DNA of 64,000 nt. Source: Microvelia longipes. Its lineage: Eukaryota > Arthropoda > Insecta > Hemiptera > Veliidae. Both the position numbers and the translations under genes were made by a program. Each line of letters starts with the position of its first letter. Position 1 is the first letter of the stretch. This document shows positions 1 through 13,435 of the stretch, in pieces. The notes beneath the pieces are model-generated. The model had not been told where the DNA came from. It searched no databases and saw nothing but the letters and a program-made list of their open reading frames with translations. Where the stretch lies: contig JACMZG010001914.1 in NCBI GenBank assembly GCA_018340805.1, forward strand, positions 1,906,660 through 1,970,659, in the 5' to 3' direction.

Positions 1-47
1 ATAACTTTTTTACTTGGTTAACTAAGTAACAAAGTTTTTTTGATAAA

Positions 48-87
48 AATAACTTTGTTACTTGGTTAACCAAGTAACAAAGTTATT
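48..87. repeat. 40-bp perfect palindrome
   Basis: The 20 bases from 48 (AATAACTTTGTTACTTGGTT) are followed at once by their exact reverse complement, centred on GTTAAC. A diverged copy of the same palindrome lies just upstream at about 3-36. No terminal repeat or target duplication is visible because the window starts here, so it may be the end of a foldback element. Confidence 0.85.
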
Positions 88-1222
88 CATGGACAAAAAA
101 AAAATTTACGTTCATGAATTATGTTTGATGAAATTTTATAAATTGATTTGATGAGAGGTCAAGATGTCGTTGGACGGGGGTCGATTCAGCTTCGATCAAC
201 TTGTCGAAACTTTTCCAGACGTAGACCAGGAATCGGAGGCAGACTCTACGCTGAACTAACCACAATCATCCATTGGTTAACTAACTCTATCAAACGCTTT
301 GGAAAAGTCCAAATAATAAATAGTATCCACCTGGTCCCCATTCTTATCTATCTATCTATTCTCAAAACATTCATAAACATAATTAACAAAAGTTAGAGGA
401 TCTAGATTTTTTAGACCTGAAACCGTGTGATAAAACTGTCAAAGAAAGAAACCAGACTATCCAGTATTAAACCTTCTAATATTTTTGCTATACAGGATTG
501 TACGGCCACAGGTCTATAATTCTTGACATTATCTTTTTTACCTGTTCATGTTTATCTTTTTTAAATATTTTTAACTTTTTAATTTTAATTTTTACTTTTT
601 AACATATTTGTAAAAATGCCTTCAATGGAGTGCTTACTTTATTCATATATAAAGTAGGTGGCTCAGTTATATAATTACGAAGGATAACATTTTACTCTAA
701 TGAGACCCCATTTAGAAGCCAATAAAATATTAAACTCAGGGATGATACATATTTTTTCATTTTTTTGTAGCTCTACTCTTTTGGAAGCTACAGAGATCTA
801 AGCCATCGCGATGCGGGTTAAGCCTCTGCCTGCATTCAGTAGACACTGCTGATTTGGATTTCTAGTGCTAATTAGGAATTTTGGAGAAATTTAAATATCT
901 TCAAATTTTCCATCCGAATATTCAATATAGCAATTTGTGTCGATTCAAATGGGCATTTTTAATAACGTTTAACTGACCCAGTGACGAGTCTTAATGAAAA
1001 GATCTTTTAAGTAATGATTGGATATAATGATGGGAAGAACTCGTCTTAAGATGGGAAACGTCCTTGAACTTCCTCTTCTTCTTTCTCTGTGAGAGATTTC
1101 ACAGCTGACTTGTCTTTTACCAAAACAAAAGATACGTATTATATCACTTTCACACCAATCTAGAGGCCTCGACACACACAGGCACACGCATCAGAGTACA
1201 GTGTTGCTCTTCTCTGCCTCAT
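88..1222. other. Intergenic, no gene recognised
   Basis: AT-rich sequence with only short chance reading frames. I see no splice-flanked conserved exon and no repeat family found elsewhere in the window. Confidence 0.6.
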
Positions 1223-1230
1223 GTATAATA

Positions 1231-1735
1231 CAAGGATCTTGAATAAAGGGGATGACGCATTAAGGAACATTTCTGATCCCATAGACGTTGTATGAGATAG
1301 AGAAATAGCAAATTTACCTTCCTCTTGGTTATAATGAAAAAGACGCGAAACGCAGGTTATGTAGCAAGGTTGTCGAGTTTGCTTCCCAAATTTCTTCTGT
1401 ACTTCTCGTGACTGTTACATTTGTGGTGCTTGTTAAGTCATTTGTGCTTATTTAATTTTAAATTTTGGACTATACTTTGCCACTTCAGTGAGTGATAATT
1501 TAAGCGTGTTTTGTTATAACCTCTTCAAGCAATAAACAATGGGGAAACCATTGAGAGGTAAGTTTGCCTCTAAATTTTAAGACCTGCGCTGTTATAAGGA
1601 TAGTAAGCATGCGCAGTTTGTACTAAGCACGTGCAGTTGGTTTTTGACGAGTGTTTCGTGTTTTGTTTTCGATGGGGTCACTTTTTTGTATGGAAAATCG
1701 ACTTAGTGCGACATACCTTTTATTTAAGATCCTTG
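1231..1735. mobile_element. hAT-like MITE, copy 1
   Basis: The terminal inverted repeat starts CAAGGATCTTGAATAAAGG and the other end reads as its imperfect complement, ending AAGATCCTTG. The element is flanked by an 8-bp direct repeat GTATAATA (1223-1230 and 1736-1743), the duplication length typical of hAT transposons. It has no transposase coding potential. Related copies lie at 12396-13427 and 60705-61420. Confidence 0.88.
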
Positions 1736-1743
1736 GTATAATA

Positions 1744-2239
1744 TAATTAAATGTCGACAATGTCAAAATATCTAAAATAAACCAAATTGAAAACTATGGA
1801 TCGAGACTTCCCTTATAGTTACTACAGCATGTATTACTTCATAATAAATTACATACATTTTACTTTTAACAAAAAGGGTACCGTGTACCTGGGAACTTTT
1901 TTTCGGCACATTGGGTTCGCTAGGCTAACCCTCAAGACATTGGATATTTCAGGTGAAATGCTGGTTTCGGAATTTTTGTAAACAAAATACTTTTCCTTTG
2001 ATTATTACCCGGTTTCAAGATCATCTGAGTTGTTTTCACAAAGATGTCTGTCTGTCTGTGTCATCATCGTAGTTCCTAGTGTATTTATGCTAGAGAGTTA
2101 AAACTTGGTTGAAAATAATAAATATGGAAACATATATTTATATTTATGGTGTATGTATCCCCCGCGTTGTGCGGAGTTGTTAAGGACTCTTAACAAATCG
2201 AAGTAAAAAACAATTGTTAGCCCAAGTTAGAGTTCTGCT
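1744..2239. other. Intergenic, nothing recognised
   Basis: No conserved coding segment, RNA gene or repeat family was seen. Confidence 0.5.
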
Positions 2240-2475
2240 ATATTGTTTGTCTGTTAACCAAACAGGGCCCCATAGAGGTTTATTGAGATAATTTTTAACA
2301 TCATTGAGTCGCGGGGCTCCCAGTCAAAGGTGTGCTGTATCATTCAGCCACTAATATGACCCCATTGGAGTTTAGTATGGTCTATCCTAACATCATCAAG
2401 TTGCGGAGCTCCCAGTCAGATTCATGCTGCATCTTTTTACTACAAAAGGGGCTCTAATAGAGCTCATTAAAGCCT
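2240..2475. repeat. Diverged tandem repeat, about 100-bp unit
   Basis: Two adjacent diverged units share blocks such as TAACATCAT, GCGG.GCTCCCAGTCA and a TGCTG.ATC segment, spaced roughly 100 bp apart. The block is more GC-rich than its surroundings. Confidence 0.6.
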
Positions 2476-3588
2476 TTCTAAAGATTATGTAAGTCCTCAG
2501 ATAGAGTTGTAATGTATCCGAGTCATGTTGCTTAATTTTTTTTTTTTAGTTTTCAATACTAGTCTAGTCTACGAACGGGTTTTTGAACCCGTACTTTAGA
2601 ACTCTGATACGGCATGTTTAGGAACCCCCCCCCCCAAAAAAAAAGAAGCCCCCCTAACTTTGGATCACAGCTGCGTTTGCAGTATCCCGATTTTCATGTT
2701 TTCGTTAATACCTCTTGGTAGGAATACAAAATGTTAAATAAAAATTGAAGGTAAATAATTTTTAAAAAGATAAGTTTCTTTTAGCTAACTCTCTATTTCA
2801 AGCCAATAACAGAGGATTTTACATTTGTTAAAATAAGGAACAAGGGTTCTATTGAATGGCTATATTAGAAAGAAAAACCCGATAACAAAATCTCGTAACG
2901 AATTTAAAAGAACAATAAAAATTTCCCTGACAGATTTGACCTTTTTTTAAAAAATATAACTCCCTAATGTCAAAACAAATCAAGTATTTGAACAACATTA
3001 ATAATGAACCATATTTTAATTTTGTTACTACGCAAGCAAACTAAAAACGTATTCACTGCCTTAACTCAGCGGTAAATCGATCAAACATTGTGAATTCTTG
3101 ATATGATGCTCTCAACTACAGACCAAATTTTCACCATAAATTACAGCTTTTAGTTTACTATAACCCAACAGCAATGACCTGGTAAATTTTTCTTATGATA
3201 AGAAAATAGAATTTCAACTCTTTAAAACAGCCATTGTCCATTGGAATGCATCCATTCCATTCTTAGCGGTCACCCTTACAGCACTGACCACCCTCAATGC
3301 TGCTTAACTTTTATGATCCAACAAAAATCATTGCGTAAAGAATAATTTACTACGCAAAGGTATACACTTATACTAACTTAAAACTCAATTAGATCATTGG
3401 CTGATTTTTTTACAATTTTTTAAAAAACGTACACAAGTCATTCGATACAAATTGAACTAATGCTGATAATAAAGATATTTATTCTTCTTTTTACTTTGTT
3501 TTTAAAGATAAATATTAAAATCACGAAAACAAAATTAATAAACGCACGGCAATTAGAGTAAGATCCTGTGCTGTGTATGTTTTCTCAG
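2476..3588. other. Intergenic, homopolymer runs
   Basis: Contains a C tract followed by an A tract near 2627-2643. Otherwise AT-rich and without a recognisable feature. Confidence 0.5.
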
Positions 3589-3684
3589 ATTCCCAGCGTT
3601 CATCGGACGGCATCCCTCGACCAGGGAGGAGACGGTGTCGATGTTCAAGGGTACCTATTAGCCAACTCTTGGGAGAAAGACTAA
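3589..3684. other. GC-rich orphan segment, open on both strands
   Basis: A sharp GC-rich island of about 95 bp in AT-rich DNA. On the plus strand it follows a plausible acceptor (TTTTCTCAG) and stays open for 31 codons to a TAA at 3682. The minus strand is also open through it. No family is recognised, and no partner exon is visible. It may be an isolated exon, a retroelement relic or chance. Confidence 0.2.
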
Positions 3685-4325
3685 GGACATTCTCTCACTT
3701 TCAATAGACTTCTGATAGTTTAAATCATTTTGAATTCAAAAATTACGAAAGAAACAAAAAACAACTGATTTTGTATAATTGATAAGAAGGGTATTGATAA
3801 AATAGATAAGTTTATTTGATAGCCTAGTCAATGAAGATCGAAAATAGTGTTTATAAGGAAAAATTAGATACTAGCTGAACTTGCCAGATATTAGATTACT
3901 CCTATACGGGTTTCCCTCAAAAATCCCCAAAAGATTTTTGACTGGACCCAAAAGTTTTCTTAATATTGACTTTTTTTGGGGTGTCCAACAATTGTTTTAA
4001 AACTATTGGTTTTATGAATAAGTTTAGACTTATAAACTGTTTCAATTGAAACGATTAAATTCTTTTGCTTTCAACGATAACAATATAATCAAAATGTCAA
4101 GGTCAGTAATGAACTTCAAAAATATCCAAATTTTTTATTAATTAAAAAAAATCAATATTATTTTTTTATATATAAAACCAGACCAAAAGCGCAACTACAT
4201 AATAATAATAATAATTAAAGCTGTGATGAATTACAATTATTTGCTATCACGAGGCACCGGTGCAAACTCAGATATCAAATAAAAATGATATAAAAATACA
4301 AATATAGTGTATTGTGGAATTTTTA
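3685..4325. other. Intergenic, nothing recognised
   Basis: AT-rich DNA with an ATA/ATT microsatellite-like patch near 4200; no gene seen. Confidence 0.5.
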
Positions 4326-4481
4326 GTTATGTCTAAAACTAGCAGTCTATATTCTAGTAAGTAATAGTCTAAAACTAGCAGTCTATATTGTCTAGTAAGT
4401 AATTATGTCTAAAACTAGCAGTCTATATTGTCTAGTAAGTAATTATGTCTAAAACTAGACGTCTATAATGTCTAGTAAGCT
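4326..4481. repeat. 40-bp minisatellite, about 4 units
   Basis: Four head-to-tail units built on GTCTAAAACTAGCAGTCTAT and GTCTAGTAAGTAATT. The first is shortened and the last is diverged (CTAGACGTCTATAATG). Confidence 0.88.
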
Positions 4482-5024
4482 ACTACTGTTTGACATCTTA
4501 TCATTTCAAAAATCAGAAGCTTGTCTTCGTGAGTCTGAATTAAGACAAATGCCTCGCATTAAATTTCTACAGATTTGCCTCTGCCTAATCCATACAGACA
4601 TGATGCAGTGACGAAGTCAGTAATTGCATATGTTATCAAAAGAGCCTTTGTATCGCTAAACTCCAAAACTGAATCCTTACCGTATTATATTTTACCCCTT
4701 TTGGGTAAATTAAAGAAGTATTTTCAATTTTAAATTTCCGCTGAAACTCAAATTATATCTTAGATGTTATGGAGAACTTTAATCTAGATGTAACCTAGAT
4801 GCTCAGCGACACCATAACATTTGAAAAAAATAACCATAAAATTGAATTATGAGGTACACTCTACCTATAACCCCCCACCCTCTACCTATACCATTAGATT
4901 TGAGTTGTAGTGATAAAAGTAAAGCCAGATGTGCGGGAGTGTGACACACATTCAAGAGGTCCCTGATCACCAAAAAAATTAAAAACATTTGTGTAATGGT
5001 AACTGTTTTTATAAATATAAAAAT
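4482..5024. other. Intergenic, nothing recognised
   Basis: No coding or repeat signal that I can support. Confidence 0.5.
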
Positions 5025-5259
5025 AAAAAAAAATAAAATGCCCGTTTTAGGGCCTTCGGCCCATCAGGGTATTCACCCTGCGGGAACAACCTCAGGTGGG
5101 TTGCATCTACTACACTCTAAGAATTAATTAAAATTGGCGAAATCTTTTTTTTTTGTAATACAAATACTATTCATAAAACCTTAGAGCATAGCCCGGGCTG
5201 CGAACCCCGGACCTTCGGTGCCGAAATCGAACGCCTTTACGATCAAGGCCACGGAGGCA
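5025..5259 (-). mobile_element. tRNA-derived SINE
   Basis: Read on the minus strand from 5259, the segment opens with a tRNA-like head. It has an imperfect A box at 5241-5251 (TGGCCTTGATC) and a B box at 5196-5206 (GGTTCGCAGCC) in a GGTCCGG..CCGGGCT arm. A GC-rich body follows and it ends in a T/A-rich tail near 5030. There is no good acceptor-stem pairing and the body continues beyond a tRNA length, so it is called a SINE, not a tRNA gene. Confidence 0.72.
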
Positions 5260-5770
5260 GACTCATACTTCCACAGGATCATTTTTATAAATATATTATA
5301 TTATAAAATGTGTGGTCTTAATGGCTCTCTATAGTTTGTTCAAATTAAAAAATTTTTCCCAGTAGAAACTGGGACCTTCTGAACCTTAGCCTGTTATAGG
5401 CCTCGCTTGCGCCAATAGGAAGTGCATATCAGGATAGCATAACTGTGTCATCACGTTATGCAGTCATCAACGTTATCATTGTTTTCACGTTTTGGTCAAA
5501 CAGGCGTATGTTTAAGACTTATGGTATAAAGATGTTTCTGTATCCAGTAATGACCTGATAGGAGACCTACCATGCATTATCTTTAATTTCCAGACCAGAT
5601 TGGTTTTTTGGGTCTTTAAAATCCAACCAGTTTGTTCGGATTTTAGCGAATTTCCTTTGGAAATTCGCCTAATGGGATAGGCGTCATGGCGGAATTTGGA
5701 CCTCGGACCACGACACAAATCCGTTTCAGAGGTCCCTAATAACGAAAAAATAAGTTTCGCGAGACTTTAT

Positions 5771-5782
5771 ATATATATATAT

Positions 5783-5826
<44 letters not shown>

Positions 5827-5834
5827 TATATATA
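5771..5834. repeat. (TA)n microsatellite
   Basis: A near-pure TA run interrupted by a few TATTAT steps. It abuts the left end of the palindromic element at 5836. Confidence 0.95.
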
Positions 5835-5835
5835 C

Positions 5836-7207
<1,372 letters not shown>

Positions 7208-8536
7208 TGTATTTCTAGACACTTTCTTGTAAACACTCTATCTTTCGAACGGATTAATATTTTTTAACCAAACTTGGTAAAAAAATCAACCTTCGGGAGG
7301 ACACGAACCCTATTGAAAACCAGGTTTATGTGACGTCATTAACCCGGTTTGCTGAGTCAGCGAAATTTTCAAAAAATCGGCAAAATTTAGGGTTAATATT
7401 TTTTGCCGCGAAAAAGGTCATTATTTATGTTTTTTGAGACGCTGAATCGAATGAAACCGGTCCGAAGTCGATACGACCACTCTAAGTGACCAAAAAGTCG
7501 AAAAAACCATTGTAAATTACCAAAACCAAAATTTAGGTCGATAAAAAAAAAATTTCGAGTAGGGTGTCGTTTTCAATGTAATTTGGGCGCTGAATCGAAT
7601 GAAACCGGTCCGAAGTCGATACGACCACTTTAAGTTACCAAAAAGTCGAAAAAACCAGAAAAATTATAGAAAACCAAAATTACGGTCGTTAAAAATTAAA
7701 TTTCGAGTAGGGTGTCGTTTTCAATGTTTTTTGGGCCTCTGAGTTGAATGCCAGTGGTCCGAAGTAAATACGACCACTCAAACGCTGGGTACCTGGGTTC
7801 ACATCCTGGAAGGGTCTATAATTTTTATCGTTTTTTTTACTAAATATAAGTTTACAACTAGAAATAATTCTGGCGCGTGGTCCGCATGTCGGGCGAAATT
7901 TCCTTTAGATGCGTGTTTCCGTGCTTTTTACATATGTAAGTTTACAACTACTAAATAAATAATTCCGGCGCGGTGGTCCGCTGTCGGGCGAATTTCATTT
8001 AAAATGCGTGTTTCCGTGCTAAACAACCCATTTCTTGCTTGAGGTTCTGGTTCATGCTTTAGAACCTAAGCAGTTACTCAATTGTCAAGCACTGCTCGTA
8101 ACTCATTTTGTCTGTATTTTCCAAAGGAAATGCGCTAAAACCTTTAAAGATAACTGACTAAACTTAAAGATAAGTAACTAAGCTTTAAACTAGTGCAAAT
8201 AATAGTGCGTACTTCTAACTTTAGGCATAGTTTTGTACAACCAACTGGATAATTATGCGCATTTCCTTTGGAAAATACAGACAAAATGAGTTACGAGCAG
8301 TGCTTGACAATTGAGTAACTGCTTAGGTTCTAAAGCATGAACCAGAACCTTAAGCAAGAAATGGGTTGTTTAGCACGGAAACACGCATTTTAAATGAAAT
8401 TCGCCCGACAGCGGACCACCGCGCCGGAATTATTTATTTAGTAGTTGTAAACTTACATAATGTAAAAAGCACGGAAACACGCATCTAAAGGAAATTCGCC
8501 CGACATGCGGACCACCGCACCAGAATTTTATTATTT
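7208..8536 (+). mobile_element. Composite repeat with terminal hairpin, locus 1
   Basis: Layout from the left: a TA microsatellite; a leader containing TTTCTAGACA and AACTTGGTAAAAAAATCAAC; about 2.5 units of a 149-bp tandem repeat (7432-7780) with the core GGTCCGAAGTCGATACGACC; a B-box-like GGGTTCACATCCTGG at about 7795; then a hairpin with arms about 7862-8136 and 8254-8536. Each arm holds two copies of a GGTGGTCCGC..GTGTTTCCGTGCT motif. Related loci are 9500-10085, 34932-35965 and 59690-60470. No protein is encoded. Confidence 0.8.
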
Positions 8537-9176
8537 GTTATCATTTAATCATTTGCCTTGATTGTATGCAATTAGCACGATTTAAGAACGAATTTTCTGT
8601 TTTCTCTTAACTTCAGTGATAAGTTTATAGAGTAATAATCCCACTTTGAGGAACATGAAATTACGTCGAGTCATCAACAATGGCGAATGATGAAACAGGG
8701 GAGCAGTCCCCACACTAATAGCACTTACGTTCCGACGTGTCTGTCGCACAATTATATTGTGTGTTACTTATATTGTGTATAAGTAAGTACTTTAAAATAG
8801 AATAAAATTATAATGCGTAAAAAATAAAACAAGTTACTTTTCTGTCAAGTGAGTGTGGGAAATAAGTTGTGTATTGCAGCCGTAGTGTCATTACGTCACA
8901 CTTAAGTTTCTATACAATTATATTTTACAAAAACAACCAAAACGAGTAGCGGTTCAGGTGAGTTTAATTTTCTTTCTTTCCTTGTCCTGGGAGTTTTCCA
9001 GTTGTTTTTTTGTTTTTTTTTATTTTAAAAGAAATGAGTTATGTTATTAAGTGAACATAGACCTTGAGCCTGTATAGGAAATGAAAATAAAACTTTATTT
9101 TACTGGAGAAAATGTTGACATTATATATAGAGATGGTTTTTCTTTTTCTTCCTGTGGGTTTACACGTGATTCTTCA
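8537..9176. other. Intergenic with a small TIR-like segment
   Basis: The stretch TCGCACAATTATATTGTGTG near 8746 resembles the complement of the ends of the element at 51310-51750. A 12-codon frame begins at 8681 in a good start context but is not recognised. No gene is called. Confidence 0.45.
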
Positions 9177-9360
9177 GCATAGAGATATATACCAGAGTGG
9201 GCATAGCCTATCTCATTACATTGTAATGGCTTGAAACATCTTTTTAGGGCACTGTGTAACCATCATTGAACCCTTCTCTAAGAGTGAGTTAAGGTAATAA
9301 TAAATCAATTGTTTTCGGCTTCCCGCACATTGCTTGTATTTTTAAAATTCTAGTTTATTT
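9177..9360 (-). mobile_element. MITE family B, truncated copy
   Basis: Reads AGAGATATATACCAGAG, then a block matching the complement of the right half of the element at 18123-18440, including the GTAACC and AATCAATTGTTTT segments. The other end is missing. Confidence 0.7.
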
Positions 9361-9499
9361 ATTTATTCTAGTTATTATTATTTATTTAAATAAATAAATA
9401 AACTTCAGTATAAGTTACTGAAATTTTGCACTGATTATTTGATTGTATTTATAAGCGAGGTGGCCAGGTTACTATTTCGATGTTTTAAAATTTAACGTA

Positions 9500-10085
9500 T
9501 CGGGCCAATCTAGAAATAATATCTCTATGTTTTTTACCTGTGAGTTGAATTAAAATAGTCTGGAGTCGACACGAGCACTAAGCTAGTGTACCTATAGGTT
9601 CGAATCCTGGACGATAATTTTTTATTGTTTTTTTACATTACATAAGTTTATAATTAAAAAATAATTCTGGTTCAGGGTCCGCATGTCGTGTGAATTTCCT
9701 TTGCAATGCGTGTTTCCGTGCTCAATCTATTTCTTGCTTAAGGGTCCGGGTTATTTTGAGCAGTTACTCAATTATCAAGCACTACTCGTAATTATTTTTT
9801 TCCATTTTTCAAAAAATTGCGCTAAAACCTTTAAAGAAAAACACTAACTGAGCACAGTCAATTTTGAACGCATAGTTTTGTATAAAAAACGGGATAATTA
9901 TGCGCATTTCCTTTGAAAAATTCTGAAAAAAAAAATGAGTAACGAGTAGTTCTCGATAACTAAGTAACTGGTCAAGTTAAAAAGCATAAACCGGAACCTT
10001 AAGCAAGAAATAGATTGAGCACAGAAACACGCATTGCAAAGGAAATTCACACGACATGCGGACCACCGTGCCAGGATTTCCATTT
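9500..10085 (+). mobile_element. Composite repeat with terminal hairpin, locus 2
   Basis: A short version of the block at 7208-8536. It carries the GTCTGGAGTCGACACGAGCA segment, a perfect B-box GGTTCGAATCC at about 9599, then a hairpin with arms about 9660-9830 and 9895-10083. The loop keeps AAAACCTTTAAAGA and GCATAGTTTTGTA, as in locus 1. Confidence 0.75.
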
Positions 10086-10182
10086 CTCAAAACGTAGAGA
10101 GATAAAAAGGAGGTTCCATATTTTTTATCAAACACACTTTTGAAAGTGCTGCCAACATGTTAACCGTAGGCTTTAAATCTTT

Positions 10183-10218
10183 AAATATCCAAACACATCC
10201 TTATGTGTTTGGATATTT
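10183..10218. repeat. Perfect 16-bp stem hairpin
   Basis: AAATATCCAAACACAT, a CCTT loop, then the exact complement. It could be a terminator-like or foldback remnant; no adjacent gene. Confidence 0.8.
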
Positions 10219-10219
10219 T

Positions 10220-10300
10220 CCTTCAAAGACGTTTCAAGCTTCAATGTATTAAGATAGGGTATGCCCTCTCTAGTAAAAATCTATACTAGATAGAGAGTCA
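10220..10300. mobile_element. MITE family B, fragment
   Basis: Contains CAATGTATTAAGATAGGGTA and TGCCCTCTCTAGTA, matching the right end of the 18123-18440 element. Confidence 0.6.
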
Positions 10301-12395
10301 AAATCCCTAAATAATAATTTTATATTTTATTTCGTGTTGCAAAAGAAAAAAGGGACCTCGGACAACGTTGTCCGACAGATACTCATACACTGTTATCTTT
10401 CAGACTCTTTACGCACGTGAGATTTTAAAAAAATTGCCCACTTTATAAAATAATCCTGTACATTGCTGCCTGTAAATTTACATGGAGATCGACAGATAGG
10501 CTGGAATTTATCAATAACAATAATATAAAGTGATTTTATTAATGGACTTTCCTTCGAGAGTTAACATCTATGGATGGTTCGGTTTTGGCCTCGGGGAATC
10601 AACATGATTGCCTCTACTTTCTTGGGGAGCGTATATCTATTACTACATGCTTATATATAAACATGTATAGTCTAATTTAAACAAATTATTTTTTTTTTTT
10701 AATTTATTTCTTATTCAATTTTAATTTGTAATTGAAAAATAAAGGGTGTTTGTTTCTTTCTTACCCGTCAACATCAATGTTTATTGCAGTGAATAGCACC
10801 ATAAACTGTGAATATCTTACAAAACAGAACTATGCATATTCTGACGACTTGTTGCTTAACTGGTGTGGGAAATTTCTACCTAATTAGAGACATAGATATC
10901 TTTAAATTAATTACCAATGTCAAAATGATAGTTGTTAATATATATTATCAGTAGAGTTATCTCATTCATTTCAACGAAGGCAGATCTTGCTTGATCAAAA
11001 CAATATTATATAAAACATTCGCTGCCTAATGTAAATATTCAACTATTTGCAGTACCTACATATCTGTTCATTTCTATAATTATTCGAAATAGCTTTTTTT
11101 AATGGTAACTTAAGCAAACTTATCATCGAAAAAAATAATTTAAACAAAAAAATTAATTAATTTATTTAGTTTTAACTCAATTTTTTTATGAAACTCTGAG
11201 CTGTGATCTTTAACTTGGTTATTATCTTCGCTTTATTACTTTGAAAGAATTTATTTTAGAAATAGTCGCTTTATTATGTAGGCTCACTTATTTATTTATT
11301 AGAAGATAAAGGAATATAATGCGAGAGATGTAAAATGTCTCATAATGTGTTTTAAATGTGGCTTATATTAGTGTAAAGTTCCACCTTGTTCTGTAATGCT
11401 GTTAAAAGGGTTTTGAAATATGTTATTAAAACGATAAAACTATTGGTGAGGTATTCCTATAAAACAGACTGTCAATTTGAAGGAAATTCTAAGGATAAAC
11501 AATACATATAGATGGTTCATTCCCTAGTGTGACTTACAGTGTTGAGCATACAAGGAATATGCAATGTTCAGGTTAACCAAGAACTTTATATGGCCCAGTA
11601 AGGCCATAGACGTGGCTGAGGCACCGCGTAGTGGCTACGGGCCGATGGCTCGTATGTAACTCATTTAATGTTTTAAGAATATATTTTCTTTTGTAGCGAA
11701 TCTCCATGAGATAGTTTCTTTTTTAAGTCCAGGCTTCTCAGTTCAGGGTGATACAACCCTATTGTTTAGCAATAATGATGATCAATATTGACAAGGGCTT
11801 AAACATAGATTTACCTGTTGATGTCAACAGGTAATTATGGAACAACAGTACATACAGTATTATTAGTATACTTATTATATAATTAGTTACAGTACATACT
11901 TAATTATTTTTCAAAAATTAGGTTTTTGAAAAATGGATCAACCACATTCATTTCTGCAGTCATCTAAAATTTGAAAATGTCTATCTAAAATGTTTTTTCC
12001 TATCTACATACTAGATATTAAACATACTTATTAATTTTTTCTATAGATATAGCTTGAGTTTTCCATACAATGCTGTCTAATTTTTTCACAATTTACTTAC
12101 GCACCTCGCTCAATAGTAATTATTTATCAAATATCATAAAATTGTTCACACATTTCATAAATAATATAATATATATTATATTTAAAATAATTATTATTGT
12201 TAAACATAGAAAAGTAACTACTATTGTTTAACTAAGTATTGTAGGATAGCAAAGATTAAATTTCACAATCGCTAATAAGTCGCCGAGTGCCCAGTATCAC
12301 CCATTTGTGCGATTTCAGGGCCCAGTGGCGGGGAGGTGTAATCGGATCACAAATGTAACTGATCCGGGGGGAGGGGAGGAAAGGTTTACCTGGCC
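10301..12395. other. Intergenic, no gene recognised
   Basis: About 2.1 kb with no coding signal. It includes an 18-bp palindrome TCGGACAACGTTGTCCGA near 10357 and the small inverted repeat ACCTGTTGATGTCAACAGGT near 11814. Confidence 0.55.
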
Positions 12396-13427
12396 CAAGG
12401 ATCTTGAATAAAGGGGATGACGCACTAAGTCGATTTGCCATACAAACAAGTGACCCCATCGAAACCCAGAAAATAGAGAGAATTCAACACGCAACACACG
12501 TCAAAAACCAACTGCAACTGGTACAAACTGCGCATGCTTACAATTCTTAAAACAGCGCAGGTCTTAAAATTTAGAGGCAAACTTCGTCACAATCTTAGAA
12601 TAATACAATATATAGAAGGAGCACTACTGATAACACGAAAGCCGGTTCACTGGTGCAACTAAGTAATGCTGCCACCCTTACAATATACAATTTTCTAAAA
12701 AAAAGTTGGCAATACTTCCGGTTGCTGAATTATTATGTTCTATTATTAATTAATGATTGATTATTCATAAAATACTAATATAAATATCGGTGCATTACAA
12801 TATTTTATGCATTTTATATTGTAGTTTAACGTATTTATTAAAATTATATATAAAAAGTAGTCCTCGTCAACTAAATGTAGATTATGTATTCCGCCACCCT
12901 TTTGCCATCTAAGACCAGTTTTATTAAATACTCAGCAGGTGTTTTAAGTTATTATATTTGTTCTTTACGATCTTTCTTCATTAATAGATATTTATGACAC
13001 ATATTTAAAATAATATTTTGTTGTCAGGTTGGCAGCATTACTTAGTTGCACCAGTCAACCGGCTTTCGTGTTATCAGTGGAATTACATTGTGTTTACGGT
13101 CCTGTGCTCCTTCTATATATAGTATTATTCTAAGGTCACAATGGTTTCCATTGTTTATTGCTTGAGAAGGTTATAACAAAACACGCTTAAATTATCACTC
13201 ACTGAAGAGGCAAAGTATATTACAAAATTTAAATTATATAAGCACAAATGACTTAACAAGCACCACAAATGTAACAATCACGAGAAGCAAACTCGACAAC
13301 CTTGCTACATAACCTGCGTTTGGCGCTTTTTTCATTGTAAGTTTGCTTCTAATTCTCTATCTCATACAACTTCCATGGGGTCAGAAAAAGTTCCTTAATG
13401 CGTCATCCCCTTTATTCAACATCCTTG
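12396..13427. mobile_element. hAT-like MITE, copy 2 (interrupted)
   Basis: Same terminal repeats as the 1231-1735 element (CAAGGATCTTGAATAAAGG at the left, CAACATCCTTG at the right), in inverted orientation. It is flanked by the exact 8-bp duplication ACCTGGCC (12388-12395 and 13428-13435). A second element occupies 12594-13134; without it the copy is about 480 bp, close to copy 1. Confidence 0.93.
12594..13134. mobile_element. 541-bp TIR element nested in hAT-like MITE
   Basis: The ends are CTTAGAATAATAC and its complement. The inner sections ATATATAGAAGGAGCAC and AAGCCGGTT..CTGGTGCAAC are also inverted. It is flanked by the exact 8-bp duplication GTCACAAT (12586-12593 and 13135-13142), so it inserted after the host MITE. 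A half copy is at 48766-48852. Confidence 0.93.
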
Positions 13428-13435
13428 ACCTGGCC

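Noticed and set aside
5196..5259. A tRNA gene on the minus strand
   Set aside because: B box is good, but the A box is weak, no acceptor stem pairs, and a SINE body follows directly.
8681..8719. A 12-codon frame with a good start context
   Set aside because: Too short and isolated; no conservation can be judged from one sequence.
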